Made by a program: the position numbers and the translations under genes. From the NCBI GenBank assembly GCA_028283765.1, contig JAPWJY010000008.1, positions 1,121,001 through 1,185,000 of the forward strand: a stretch of 64,000 bases of DNA. The letters are read 5' to 3'. Source of the DNA: Parvibaculaceae bacterium. GTDB lineage: Bacteria; Pseudomonadota; Alphaproteobacteria; Parvibaculales; Parvibaculaceae. Positions 32,382 through 41,636 of the stretch are shown here, one piece after another. Position 1 is the stretch's first letter. Each line of letters starts with the position of its first letter. The notes beneath the pieces are model-generated. The model was not told the DNA's origin and made no database searches. It worked only from the letters and a program-made list of their open reading frames with translations.

Positions 32382-33762
32382 GCTCCTCAAGACCACCGCC
32401 TTTCGTCTGGCGGTGATCTATCTGGCGCTCTTCGCCATTTCGGCGGCGGCGGTGCTGGCCTATGTCTACTGGAACACGGCCGGCTTTCTGGTGCGCCAGA
32501 CCGACGAGGCGGTGCAGAGCGAGATCACCGGCCTTGCCGAGCAATATGCGCAGGGCGGCCTGCCGCTGCTGGTCAACACCGTCATCCAGCGATCGCGCGA
32601 TCCCGACCAGAGCCTTTATCTCGTGCTGGGCCCCGGCGGCCATATGCTGGCGGGCAATCTGACCGCGCGCCCTTCGGTGGAGCCGGGAGAGGATGGCTGG
32701 ATCGACTTTCGCTACAACCGCAAGACGGCGGAGGGCGAGATCGTCGTGAAGGCCGCCCGCGCCCGCGCCTTCATGCTGCCGGAAGGCTTTTATCTTCTCG
32801 TCGGCCGCGACATTCAGGAACGAAAGGGCGTCGAGCACCTGATCACCGGCTCCCTTGTCTGGGCGGTGGCGCTGACAGTCGGGCTCGGCCTCATCGGCGG
32901 CCTGCTGATGAGCCGCAACATGCTGGCCCGCGTCGACGCCATCAACCGCACCAGCCGCGACATCATGCAGGGCGAGCTGGGGCGGCGTCTGCCGGTTGCG
33001 GGGACGGGCGATGAACTCGACCAGCTCGCGCTCAACCTCAACGCCATGCTCGACCAGATCGAGAAGCTGATGACGGGGATGCGGCAGGTCACCGACAATG
33101 TGGCGCATGATCTGCGCTCGCCGCTCAGCCGGTTACGCAACCGGCTTGAGGTCAGCCTGATGGAGGATGATCTGTCACGGGAGGATTACCGCTCGGTGCT
33201 GGAGCGCACCATTGGTGAAGCGGACCAGCTTCTGCGCACCTTCAACGCCTTGCTGATGATCGCGCGCGCGGAAGCAGGCTCGGTGCGCGAGGCCATGACC
33301 ACCATCGATATTTCCGACATCGTGCGCGACATCGCCGAGCTTTATGAGCCTTTGCTGGAAGAGAACGGCTTTGAACTCCACACCAGCGTTGCCGACGGGC
33401 TCGCCATCCGGGGCAATCGCGAACTGGTGTTTCTCGCGCTCTCCAACATGATCGACAACGCCATCAAGCACGGACGCCCGGTGGAATGTGAGGGCGGCGC
33501 TTTTGTCGAGGTTGGAGCCTCGCTGCGCGACGGGCATGTCGCCATCTCGGTGGGCGATCATGGCGAGGGCGTGCCGCCGGAGGAACGCGACCGGGTGCTT
33601 GACCGGTTCGTGCGGCTGGAGGCCAGCCGCAATACGCCGGGCAGCGGGCTTGGCCTCAGCCTCGTCGCCGCCGCTGCGCGTCTCCATGGCGGCCGGGTCG
33701 AACTGGCGGACAATGCCCCGGGCCTGAAGGTGACGCTGATCTTTCCGGTAATGGCGGGCTGA
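32368..33762 (+). CDS. Membrane sensor histidine kinase
   Basis: 464 aa. Two membrane spans (~12-34 and ~161-182) enclose a ~125-residue periplasmic sensor. A HAMP linker (~183-236) leads to the H box VAHDLRSPLSRLRN (H247). The N box (MIDNAIKHGRP), G1 (VGDHGEGVPP) and G2 (GSGLGLSLV) boxes of the ATPase domain are intact. The start is a GTG within the regulator's 3' end. The signal is unknown. Confidence 0.95.
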   Translation: MPLIKLLKTTAFRLAVIYLALFAISAAAVLAYVYWNTAGFLVRQTDEAVQSEITGLAEQYAQGGLPLLVNTVIQRSRDPDQSLYLVLGPGGHMLAGNLTARPSVEPGEDGWIDFRYNRKTAEGEIVVKAARARAFMLPEGFYLLVGRDIQERKGVEHLITGSLVWAVALTVGLGLIGGLLMSRNMLARVDAINRTSRDIMQGELGRRLPVAGTGDELDQLALNLNAMLDQIEKLMTGMRQVTDNVAHDLRSPLSRLRNRLEVSLMEDDLSREDYRSVLERTIGEADQLLRTFNALLMIARAEAGSVREAMTTIDISDIVRDIAELYEPLLEENGFELHTSVADGLAIRGNRELVFLALSNMIDNAIKHGRPVECEGGAFVEVGASLRDGHVAISVGDHGEGVPPEERDRVLDRFVRLEASRNTPGSGLGLSLVAAAARLHGGRVELADNAPGLKVTLIFPVMAG

Positions 33763-33793
33763 TCTCTCTGCTAGTCTGCCTGACCGGAACAGG

Positions 33794-36730
33794 ATGGAGA
33801 GAGTGATGGAGGCGACGCCGGGGGAGAGGGGCCAGCAGGCCCCGAAGCCGTTCGATGGGACGCGCGCCGATTTCGAACTGGCTTATTTCTCCGATGACGC
33901 GCGTTCCGCCGCCGTTCTTGAAGACCCGGGCGTTCGCGCGCTGGTGGCGGCGCTGACCGGCAACTCCTCCTATCTGGCCCGCCTGCTCAAGGTGCATCCG
34001 GAATGGATCGCGGCGCTTTTCTGTGAGCCGCCCTCGCAGGTACTGGACCGCCTGATCGAGGAAATGACGGATGCGATCAACGCGCCGGATCAGGCAAACC
34101 TGATGAAGCTCTTGCGGCTGGCCAAGGCGAAACACGCGGTGCTGGTCGCGTCCGCCGATATAACCGGCATCTGGACGCTGGAGCAGGTGACGGACGCTCT
34201 TACCCGGCTTGCCGATGTTTGTGTGCGGGTAACGCTCGACTGGCTGATGAAGGAGGCGGCGCGCAAGGGGCAATTGCTGGTGCCGCCGGAGACGGCCTGT
34301 TGCGAGGGAAGCGGTATCGTCATTCTCGGCATGGGAAAATATGGCGCGGGTGAACTCAATTATTCGAGCGATATCGATCTGGTCATTTTCTATGAGCCTG
34401 ACACATTGCCGCTTAAGGAAGGGATTTATGACGGCGAGTTCTGCGTGAAGCTCGGCCAGGGGCTGGTCAGGATCATGCAGGAGCGCACCGGCGACGGCTA
34501 TGTGTTCCGTACGGACCTGCGTCTGCGGCCCGATCCCGGCGCAACGCCGATCGCCGTGTCGCTGCCCGCGGCCGAAGTCTATTATGAAAGCCGGGGGCAG
34601 AACTGGGAGCGTGCCGCCTTCATCAAGGCGCGTCCGGTGGCGGGCGATCTTGAAGCCGGGGCGCGCTTCCTCAAGGGGCTTGAGCCCTATGTCTGGCGGC
34701 GCAATCTCGACTTTGCCGCCATCGCCGACATTCATTCCATGAAGCGCCAGATCCATGCGGTGCAGGGCCATGGCCACATCGCGGTTGCGGGGCACAATAT
34801 CAAGCTCGGACGCGGCGGCATCCGCGAGATCGAGTTTTTCGTGCAGACCCAGCAATTGATCGCGGGCGGCCGGGATCGCGACCTGCGTGGCAGGGCGACG
34901 GTGCCGATGCTGCATATGCTGGCACAAAAGAAATGGATTTCGGATCGGACCGCAGGCGAGATGGAGGCGGCCTACCGGTTTCTGCGCACGCTCGAACATC
35001 GCCTGCAAATGATCAATGACGAGCAGACCCAGATGCTTCCCTCAAGTGAGCGGGGACTGGACCATGTCGCCTGTTTCATGGGGTTCGGGACGCGCGACGC
35101 ATTCGCTGCGGTGCTGACGCAGCATCTGGAAAACGTGCAGTCGCATTACGCCCAGCTTTTCGAAATGGCGCCCTCGCTCGCGGAGGAGGGGGGGAGCCTC
35201 GTCTTTACCGGGACGGAGGACGATCCCGAAACATTGGAAACGCTGCGCAGGCTCGGCTTTCATCAGGTCTCGGAAATTTCACAAACAGTGCGTGGCTGGC
35301 ATAGCGGCCGCTTCGCGGCGACCCGCTCGCCCCGCTCGCGCGAACTGCTGACCGCCCTGATGCCCGAACTGCTGAAGGCGCTGGGGCGCACCTCAGATCC
35401 CGACCGCGCCTTCACCCATTTCGACCGTTTCCTGACCGGCCTTCCCGCAGGCGTTCAGCTTTTCTCGATGTTCTATTCCAACCCCAGTCTGCTGACGCTG
35501 CTGGCGGGCATTTGCGGCACGGCGCCGAGGCTCGCCCATTATCTGAGCCAGAATCCCGCCGTGCTCGACGCCGTGCTGGCGCCGGACTTTTTCACGGTTC
35601 TGCCGGACCGCGAGGTGCTGCGCGAAAGCCTGGCACAGGCCCTCGCGCCCGCCCGCGATTATCAGGACGTGCTCGATTTCGCCCGCGTCTGGGCGCGGGA
35701 CCATCGCTTCCGGCTTGGCGTGCGCGTGCTGACAGGCAGCGCCGACGCGGAGGAGGCGGGCCCTGCCTATGCGGCGCTGGCGGGCGAACTGGTAACGGCG
35801 ATGGTGCCGGTGGCCGAGACGCAGATGGCCGGGCGGCATGGCGTGATGCCGGGGGGCGAATGCGTGGTCGTCGCCATGGGCAAGCTTGGCAGCGAGGAAA
35901 TGAGCGCGGGATCCGATCTCGATCTCATCATGATTTACGATGTGGAAAACGAGGAAACGCAGTCGCAGGGGCCAAGGCCGCTCTTTGCCTCGCAATATTA
36001 TGCCCGCCTTTGCCAGCAGCTTGTGAGTTCGCTTACCGCGCCTACGGCGGAGGGCAAGCTCTATGAGGTCGACCTGCGGTTGCGGCCCTCGGGCAATGCC
36101 GGACCCGTCGCCACGCGGCTGGCGAGCTTCATCGCCTATCAGGCGAGCGAAGCCTGGACCTGGGAACATATGGCCCTGACCCGCGCCCGGGCGCTGAGCG
36201 GGCCCGGGAGGCTGAAAAGCAAGGTGTCACAGGCGATCCACGCCACGCTGACGGCCCGGCGCGACCCGGAGAAGACGGCGGCCGATGTGGCCGACATGCG
36301 ACGCCGGATCGCCGGGGAATTTCCCGGCGCAAGCCCATGGGACCTCAAATATGTGCCGGGGGGGCTGATCGATCTGGAGTTCATCTGCCAGCATCTGCAA
36401 CTGGTCCATGGCCACGCCCATGAACAGGTTCTGGCGACGCACACCCGCCTGTCCTTTCAGCGGCTGCATGAGGCGGGCGTGTTGACGGCTTCCGCCGCGG
36501 ATACGCTGATCGCGGGACTCGACCTCCATCAGAACCTGACGCAGATCTTGCGGATCTGCGTGACCGGCCCCTTCCAGCCGGCGGAGGTGGGCGAAGGGCT
36601 GCGGGCCTTGCTGGCCCGGGCGGGCAACGCCCCTGATTTTTCCGCCCTTGAAGCCCAGCTTCGCGAAACCCAGGGCGATATCCGCGATCTGTTCGAGACG
36701 CTGGTGGCGCCGCTCCAGACTTCCATCTGA
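33794..36730 (+). CDS. glnE: Glutamine synthetase adenylyltransferase/deadenylylase
   Basis: 978 aa, full length. Two nucleotidyltransferase domains carry the paired motifs GMGKYGAGELNYSSDIDLV (~178) and AMGKLGSEEMSAGSDLDLIM (~694), the hallmark of GlnE. A regulatory linker joins them. It modifies and reverses AMP on glutamine synthetase in response to PII. The ATG at 33794 has GGATGGAGAG nearby; an ATG four codons later (33806) is possible. It is 31 bp after the kinase gene. Confidence 0.97.
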   Translation: MERVMEATPGERGQQAPKPFDGTRADFELAYFSDDARSAAVLEDPGVRALVAALTGNSSYLARLLKVHPEWIAALFCEPPSQVLDRLIEEMTDAINAPDQANLMKLLRLAKAKHAVLVASADITGIWTLEQVTDALTRLADVCVRVTLDWLMKEAARKGQLLVPPETACCEGSGIVILGMGKYGAGELNYSSDIDLVIFYEPDTLPLKEGIYDGEFCVKLGQGLVRIMQERTGDGYVFRTDLRLRPDPGATPIAVSLPAAEVYYESRGQNWERAAFIKARPVAGDLEAGARFLKGLEPYVWRRNLDFAAIADIHSMKRQIHAVQGHGHIAVAGHNIKLGRGGIREIEFFVQTQQLIAGGRDRDLRGRATVPMLHMLAQKKWISDRTAGEMEAAYRFLRTLEHRLQMINDEQTQMLPSSERGLDHVACFMGFGTRDAFAAVLTQHLENVQSHYAQLFEMAPSLAEEGGSLVFTGTEDDPETLETLRRLGFHQVSEISQTVRGWHSGRFAATRSPRSRELLTALMPELLKALGRTSDPDRAFTHFDRFLTGLPAGVQLFSMFYSNPSLLTLLAGICGTAPRLAHYLSQNPAVLDAVLAPDFFTVLPDREVLRESLAQALAPARDYQDVLDFARVWARDHRFRLGVRVLTGSADAEEAGPAYAALAGELVTAMVPVAETQMAGRHGVMPGGECVVVAMGKLGSEEMSAGSDLDLIMIYDVENEETQSQGPRPLFASQYYARLCQQLVSSLTAPTAEGKLYEVDLRLRPSGNAGPVATRLASFIAYQASEAWTWEHMALTRARALSGPGRLKSKVSQAIHATLTARRDPEKTAADVADMRRRIAGEFPGASPWDLKYVPGGLIDLEFICQHLQLVHGHAHEQVLATHTRLSFQRLHEAGVLTASAADTLIAGLDLHQNLTQILRICVTGPFQPAEVGEGLRALLARAGNAPDFSALEAQLRETQGDIRDLFETLVAPLQTSI

Positions 36731-36877
36731 TGCATATTTGCCACAGATTCGCGCGCCGTTGAAACAGGGCGACGGAACAGGATTTTCCTCGCGTTGAACT
36801 GGTTGAGAAACAGGGCGTGCGGGCGCGGCCTCGAATCCCCATCTCCGTGGTCTTGCCCGGCTGTTTCTCGGGGATGT

Positions 36878-36895
36878 ACGGGGTGCGCACCCCGT
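36878..36895. repeat. 18-bp perfect palindrome upstream of the ECF sigma gene
   Basis: ACGGGGTGCGCACCCCGT (36878-36895) is its own reverse complement and sits 64 bp before the sigma-factor start in a 229-bp gap. No T-run follows. An operator is plausible; the rest of the gap shows no clear promoter pair. Confidence 0.6.
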
Positions 36896-36959
36896 GCATC
36901 CGGCCTTTCGGTCCGGATTGCGGACAGCCGTTCGACAGGAGCCCGAATGGGGTATCTTC

Positions 36960-37625
36960 ATGGCGATGACAGCAGATTACGCCTTCAGCGGCAAGGTAGC
37001 ACCGGCAGCGGCTAGGGCGAAGGTGCCGCAAGGGATGGGAACGATATTGGAACAGGCATCCGACGATGCGCTCCTGAATCTGGTGGGAGCCGGAGATCAG
37101 AAGGCGTGCGAGGTGCTGATGCGGCGACACCTTGGCCGTACGCTGGCCGTTGCGCGGCGCATGCTGGGCAATGGCGCGGATGCCGAAGAGATCGCCCAGG
37201 AGGTCTTCCTGCGGGTCTGGACCCATGCCGGCCGCTGGGAGCCGGGCAAGGCGGCCCTTTCGACCTGGCTTCACCGGGTTGCGATGAATTTGTGTCTGGA
37301 CCGGCTGCGGCGCAAAGGCATGGTCGATATCGACGCCATTCCCGAACCTGTCAGCGAGGAGCCGGGGCCGCATGAGAATCTCGAACGCAGCGATCTCGCA
37401 CGTCAGATCGATGTGGCCTTGCAGGCACTGCCGGCGCGCCAGAGAGCGGCGATAACGCTCGTCCATTATCAGGGCCTCTCCAACATCGAGGCGGCCGGGA
37501 TACTCGAAGTGACCGTGGAAGCGGTCGAATCACTGCTCGCGCGGGGGCGCCGGCAGCTCAAGATCGCCCTGGCCGAGGAGGCATCGAGCCTGCATATCGG
37601 CGTCAGATCAGGCCGGAGCGAATGA
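36960..37625 (+). CDS. ECF-type RNA polymerase sigma factor
   Basis: 221 aa. Region 2 spans ~47-115, with DAEEIAQEVFLRVW and ALSTWLHRVAMNLCLDRLR. Region 4 spans ~150-202 (LPARQRAAITLVHYQGLSNIEAAGIL, VEAVESLLARGRRQL). There is no region 3, so the class is ECF. The stop overlaps the next gene's first possible ATG by 4 bases. The downstream membrane protein and metal-sensor-like protein suggest regulation by a membrane-bound anti-sigma and a periplasmic signal. Confidence 0.93.
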   Translation: MAMTADYAFSGKVAPAAARAKVPQGMGTILEQASDDALLNLVGAGDQKACEVLMRRHLGRTLAVARRMLGNGADAEEIAQEVFLRVWTHAGRWEPGKAALSTWLHRVAMNLCLDRLRRKGMVDIDAIPEPVSEEPGPHENLERSDLARQIDVALQALPARQRAAITLVHYQGLSNIEAAGILEVTVEAVESLLARGRRQLKIALAEEASSLHIGVRSGRSE

Positions 37626-37642
37626 AAGAAGGATCGGGAGCC

Positions 37643-38164
37643 ATGGAAAAGAGCAATGGCATGACAATGGAACGGCTGGAGGCGCTGCTGGACGCTTATG
37701 GCGCCAGCCCCGCGCGCTGGCCGGGTGCCGAGCGGCCCGCGGCCGAAGACCTTGTCGCCCGCTCGCAGGAAGCCCGTTTGCGGGTGGATGAGGCCCGGCA
37801 TCTTGATCTGCTGCTCGCCGAAGCGCCCCTTGAAGCCCCTTCCGCTGCCTTGACGGCTCGTTTGCTGGCGGCGCGGCCGCGTCAGATCGCCGCTTCGCCG
37901 GTTTCTTCAACAGCCGGGACATCGCTGCTTGGACGGTTTCTGGCTCTGGTCTGGCCTTACGGTTCGCCAGCCTTTCCGGCGGGAGCCGTTCTCGCCTCCC
38001 TTGCGCTCGGCATCGTGACCGGGGTGGGCGTGAGTTCTTTAGCTGTTCCTCAACAGACGGCGCTCACGACGGTTGCCTCCGCCGATCTGTCCGGCGAACC
38101 CGGTGGAGAGCTTGTCTCCCTTGCGCTTGCCCACACCAGCTATCCGGAGGACTGGACCCAATGA
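37643..38164 (+). CDS. Single-span membrane protein, probable anti-sigma factor
   Basis: 173 aa. A cytoplasmic N-terminal domain begins MTMERLEALLDAYGASPARWP, a pattern I associate with alphaproteobacterial proteins next to ECF sigma genes. A membrane span follows at about residues 115-140 (AGAVLASLALGIVTGVGVSS), then a short periplasmic end. The ATG at 37643 has AAGGATCGGGAGCC upstream; the ATG at 37622, overlapping the sigma stop, is the alternative start. No Zn-finger HxxxCxxC motif is present, so it is not a ZAS-type anti-sigma. The role is inferred from context. Confidence 0.7.
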   Translation: MEKSNGMTMERLEALLDAYGASPARWPGAERPAAEDLVARSQEARLRVDEARHLDLLLAEAPLEAPSAALTARLLAARPRQIAASPVSSTAGTSLLGRFLALVWPYGSPAFPAGAVLASLALGIVTGVGVSSLAVPQQTALTTVASADLSGEPGGELVSLALAHTSYPEDWTQ

Positions 38165-38763
38165 GTGTGACTTCTCCTGTACCCCCTGAAACGACCGGAC
38201 AGGCGCGGCCTCCGGCGCGCTGGATCAGGCTGGTCCTGTTCGCCTCTCTGCTGCTCAATCTGTTTCTGGCAGGCGTTATCGGGGTTTCCGTCGTCCGCCA
38301 TCTCAATGGCCGGGACAAGCCGGATGATGACGGCCCTCCCATTCCCGGGATCGGGATGCTGCATGACGGCTCATCGTCATTGCCCCTTCTGGAACAGAAA
38401 AAGCTGCGCAAGGTCATGCGCGACTCATTCCCCGCCATCCGCCCCTATCTCAAGGCGGTCATGGACGCCCGGCGCAATCTGGCGGACGCCATTGCCGTCG
38501 AGCCTTTCAATCCCGATGGTGTCAGGGCTGGACTGGAAGCAATCGATAAATCCGTTGCGGACGTGACCAGAGCGAGCCAGGACGCTATTATCGGCGGACT
38601 ATCGCAGCTGACGCCCCAGGACAGGGCCATCATCGCGGATCGTCTCAGGAAGCCTCCTGAAAAATTCCGCTTCAAGGTTCCGGCCGGTGACGGGCCGGGC
38701 CCCCGGGACGATGGTCCCAAAGATGATGGTCCCCCGCCTTCAGAGCCGCCCTCAAATCCCTGA
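38161..38763 (+). CDS. Periplasmic heavy-metal-sensor-like protein (CnrX/Spy type)
   Basis: 200 aa. A membrane anchor lies at ~24-44, followed by a helical periplasmic domain with the CnrX/CpxP-like pattern: KLRKVMRDSFPAIRPYLKAVMDARRNLADAI, then DKSVADVTRASQDAIIGGLSQLTPQDRAII. The last ~35 residues are Pro/Asp-rich (GDGPGPRDDGPKDDGPPP). It overlaps the upstream gene by 4 bp. In Cnr-type systems such a sensor works with an anti-sigma factor; here that is inference. Obvious metal ligands (His/Met clusters) are few, so the signal may not be a metal. Confidence 0.75.
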   Translation: MSVTSPVPPETTGQARPPARWIRLVLFASLLLNLFLAGVIGVSVVRHLNGRDKPDDDGPPIPGIGMLHDGSSSLPLLEQKKLRKVMRDSFPAIRPYLKAVMDARRNLADAIAVEPFNPDGVRAGLEAIDKSVADVTRASQDAIIGGLSQLTPQDRAIIADRLRKPPEKFRFKVPAGDGPGPRDDGPKDDGPPPSEPPSNP

Positions 38764-38812
38764 GTGAGCGGAAAGGAGTGGCCGTGCTGCGCGTGAAAGG
38801 TGCAGGACGGCC

Positions 38813-40150
38813 ATGAGTTTTTATCATCCAAGCATGTATGACGCGTCGCGCCCGGTCGGGAGCTGGTGGGAGGATGACGCCCCGTTGTTGCCGGTCGGCG
38901 TCGATGCCGGTCCTGCCGCGGATGCAAGCTGCGACGTGGCCATTATCGGCGGCGGCTATACCGGCCTTTCCTGCGCCCTGCATCTTGCCCGCGACCACAA
39001 GGTGGATGTCCGGGTTCTTGAATCAGGACCGCTCGGCTGGGGTGCGTCGGGCCGCAATGGCGGTTTCTGCACCTTTCCGCCGAGCCATACGAGCTTTGAA
39101 GGGCTGATCAAGAACTTCGGCCTTGAAGAAGCGCGACGGTTCATCGATTCCCAGCGTGATGCCGTCGCGCTGGTCCGCAGCCTTGCTGAAAGCGAGGGGA
39201 TCGATCTTCAGCCGCAGGGCGACAGCACCATGATCGTTGCCCACGCCCCCAATCGCTGGGCCGGTCTGCAAAGCGAAGCCAAGGCGATGGAGCGGCTGGG
39301 CGTCCCCCATGAACTGCACCGCGCAGGGGCTTTCGCCGAGCGCTTCTATGATTCGGCCGAACAGTTCGGCGGATTGCAGGTGAAGGTCGGCTTCGGGCTC
39401 CAGCCCTTGCGTTTTGCCCGGGGTCTGGCCGCCGCAGCGGCCCGGCATGGAGCCAGGCTGCACGGCCATTCCAAGGTATTGGGCTGGACCAGACAGGACG
39501 GCCACCATTTGCTGGCGACCTCCGGCGGCACCATCCGCGCCAGGCGGGTGGTGGTGGCGACCAACGGTTTTCTTGAGGACAAACTGCTCCCCTCGCTCGC
39601 CAATCAGGTCATGCCGGTCATTTCCAATATCATCGTGACCCGTCCCCTGACCGACAGCGAACTGCGCAGCCAACGCTGGCAGACCGAGATTCCGTGCAGC
39701 AATACGCGCGAACTGCTGTTCTATTACCGTCTTCTGCCCGACAAGCGGTTCCTGTTCGGCGCGCGCGGCGATACGACCGGCAAACCGGAAGATGCCGCCG
39801 TGATGCGTGCCGGTATGGAACGCCGTCTCGGCGAAGTGTTTCCAGGATGGAAGGATGTCGAAACCACCCATTACTGGCGCGGTTTCGTGTGCATGACCCG
39901 TTCTTCGTTCCCGACCATCGGGCAGACGGAGGAGGATCCGACCGTCTGGTACGGGCTGGGCTATCACGGCAATGGCGTCTCAGCCGCCCCATGGACTGGC
40001 CGGACCCTTGCAAGGCTGATTGCAGGCGCGCAAACGCTGGCTTCCGTGCCGGTGCAGCTGACGACGAAGCCTGCTGCGATACCTTTCCCGCAATTGAAGC
40101 GCTGGTATCTGAAGCTTGCTCTGGCGTACTATCGCTTTGCTGATCTTTAA
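38813..40150 (+). CDS. FAD-dependent oxidoreductase (gamma-glutamylputrescine oxidase-like)
   Basis: 445 aa of the DAO/GMC-like amine oxidase fold. The FAD-binding VAIIGGGYTGLSCALHLA motif lies near residue 41, with WGASGRNGGFC next to it. The C-terminal WYGLGYHGNGVSAAPW block is typical. The gene is followed 17 bp later by a glutamine-synthetase-like ligase, matching the PuuB-PuuA pair that oxidises gamma-glutamylputrescine. Pathway assignment is therefore likely but not proven, as the substrate could be another amine. Confidence 0.85.
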   Translation: MSFYHPSMYDASRPVGSWWEDDAPLLPVGVDAGPAADASCDVAIIGGGYTGLSCALHLARDHKVDVRVLESGPLGWGASGRNGGFCTFPPSHTSFEGLIKNFGLEEARRFIDSQRDAVALVRSLAESEGIDLQPQGDSTMIVAHAPNRWAGLQSEAKAMERLGVPHELHRAGAFAERFYDSAEQFGGLQVKVGFGLQPLRFARGLAAAAARHGARLHGHSKVLGWTRQDGHHLLATSGGTIRARRVVVATNGFLEDKLLPSLANQVMPVISNIIVTRPLTDSELRSQRWQTEIPCSNTRELLFYYRLLPDKRFLFGARGDTTGKPEDAAVMRAGMERRLGEVFPGWKDVETTHYWRGFVCMTRSSFPTIGQTEEDPTVWYGLGYHGNGVSAAPWTGRTLARLIAGAQTLASVPVQLTTKPAAIPFPQLKRWYLKLALAYYRFADL

Positions 40151-40167
40151 CAACTTTATAGGAAATC

Positions 40168-41553
40168 ATGAGTGAACGTGAAAAACCGGGCATAAACGGG
40201 CGAGCAGACCTCGCCGAATTCAAGGCTTTTCTCGCCGAAAACGGTGAGATTGATTACATTGACGCTGTATTCGTCGATATGTGCGGCACCGTTCGCGGCA
40301 AACGTTTTCCGATTGCGGAAGCTGAGAAAATCTTTACTTCGGGCATCCAGATGCCCCAGTCCCTGTATTTCTTCGACGTCACTGGCGTTAACGAAGATGT
40401 ATGCGGAATGGGCTTCTCGGATGGCGATCCCGATGGTGAAGGATTTCCCATTTCGGGGACGATCGTGCCCGTTCCCTGGGCACCGATGCCGCATGCGCAA
40501 GTGCTGATGACCATGGATGACCCCGATGGCGGTCCCTGCCTTCTGGAGCCGCGCAATATCCTCGCCCGGGTCAAGGACCGGCTGAAGGAAATCGGCCTCA
40601 ACCCTGTTGTTGCCTGTGAATTCGAGTTCTATGTGCTCGACTCCCAGCGCGACGCCAAGGGCCGTCCGCAAGCGCCGGTCAATCCGGCGACCGGGGAACG
40701 CGAAACCGCCAACGAGGTTTACGGGATCACCGAACTCGACGGTTTCATGGCTTTGCTGACGAATATCGACGAAGCCGCCGAAGCGCAGGGCGTGCCGGCG
40801 TCGGGCGCCACCGCCGAATATGCGCCGGGCCAGTATGAGATCAACCTCAAGCATGAAACCGATGTGCTGAGGGCCTGCGACCATGCCGTGATGCTGCGCC
40901 ATCTGGTCAGCGCCGTGACCCGCAAGCACGGCTTTATTTCCAGCTTCATGGCAAAGCCCTTCGCCAACCAGACCGGCAACGGGCTTCACGTCCATTGTTC
41001 CGTGATGGACGACGAGGGACGGAACATCTTCGATGATGGAGGCGACGAGGGCACGGATCTGCTGCGCTGGGCCATCGGCGGTCTGCAGAAGACCTTGCCG
41101 GATTCAATGGCGATCTTTGCCCCGAACCTCAATTCCTATCGCCGTTTCGGGCCGAACCTGTTCGTGCCGGTAAACGGGGCGTGGGGCTATAACAACCGCT
41201 CCGTCGCCTTCCGCGTTCCCTCGGGCGAGCCTGCGGGACGGCGCGTGGAGCACCGGGTTTCCGGCGCCGACGCAAATCCCTATCTGGTCTGCGCCGCCAT
41301 TCTGGCCGGCATCCATTATGGCATCGTCAACAAGATCGATCCGGGCGAGCCTGCCGAGGGCAATGCCTGCGAGGAGCCGGACGACGATATGCCGTTTTTC
41401 CTGCCTTCGGCGCTCAAGCGGTTCCGCAATTCGCGGGTGCTGCGCGATTATTTCGGCGACCGCTATGTCGACGTTTATGCCGAAACCAAGCTTCTCGAAT
41501 TCGAGAAATTCCAGCGTGTGATCTCCTCGCTGGAATATGACTGGTACCTGTAG
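40168..41553 (+). CDS. Glutamine synthetase-family ligase (gamma-glutamylpolyamine synthetase-like)
   Basis: 461 aa. The N-terminal GS beta-grasp is followed by the catalytic domain: FEFYVLDS, AEYAPGQYEINL, NGLHVHCSVMDDEG and the NRSVAFRVPSGEPAGRRVEHRVSGADANPYL block. It lacks the adenylylation loop layout of GlnA. Next to a PuuB-like oxidase it probably joins glutamate to putrescine or another amine. AGGAAATC precedes the ATG. A 13-bp inverted repeat lies just downstream. Confidence 0.88.
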   Translation: MSEREKPGINGRADLAEFKAFLAENGEIDYIDAVFVDMCGTVRGKRFPIAEAEKIFTSGIQMPQSLYFFDVTGVNEDVCGMGFSDGDPDGEGFPISGTIVPVPWAPMPHAQVLMTMDDPDGGPCLLEPRNILARVKDRLKEIGLNPVVACEFEFYVLDSQRDAKGRPQAPVNPATGERETANEVYGITELDGFMALLTNIDEAAEAQGVPASGATAEYAPGQYEINLKHETDVLRACDHAVMLRHLVSAVTRKHGFISSFMAKPFANQTGNGLHVHCSVMDDEGRNIFDDGGDEGTDLLRWAIGGLQKTLPDSMAIFAPNLNSYRRFGPNLFVPVNGAWGYNNRSVAFRVPSGEPAGRRVEHRVSGADANPYLVCAAILAGIHYGIVNKIDPGEPAEGNACEEPDDDMPFFLPSALKRFRNSRVLRDYFGDRYVDVYAETKLLEFEKFQRVISSLEYDWYL

Positions 41554-41566
41554 GCCATCGTTTTCC

Positions 41567-41605
41567 CCGGGCGTTTCAGCTTCGTTCCTGTTCTGAAACG
41601 CCCGG
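41567..41605. repeat. 13-bp perfect inverted repeat after the ligase gene
   Basis: CCGGGCGTTTCAG (41567-41579) and CTGAAACGCCCGG (41593-41605) pair perfectly across a 13-base loop. No T-run follows on the plus strand. It may be an mRNA hairpin between the ligase and the M24 peptidase, or an operator. Confidence 0.65.
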
Positions 41606-41636
41606 TTCGGGAAGGGCCGGTGCGGAAGGACAAGCC

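Noticed and set aside
36770-36800. GGAAC ... CGTT as an EcfG-type (general stress) promoter before the ECF sigma gene
   Set aside because: The spacing between the two elements is 13 bases by count, not the 16-17 needed.
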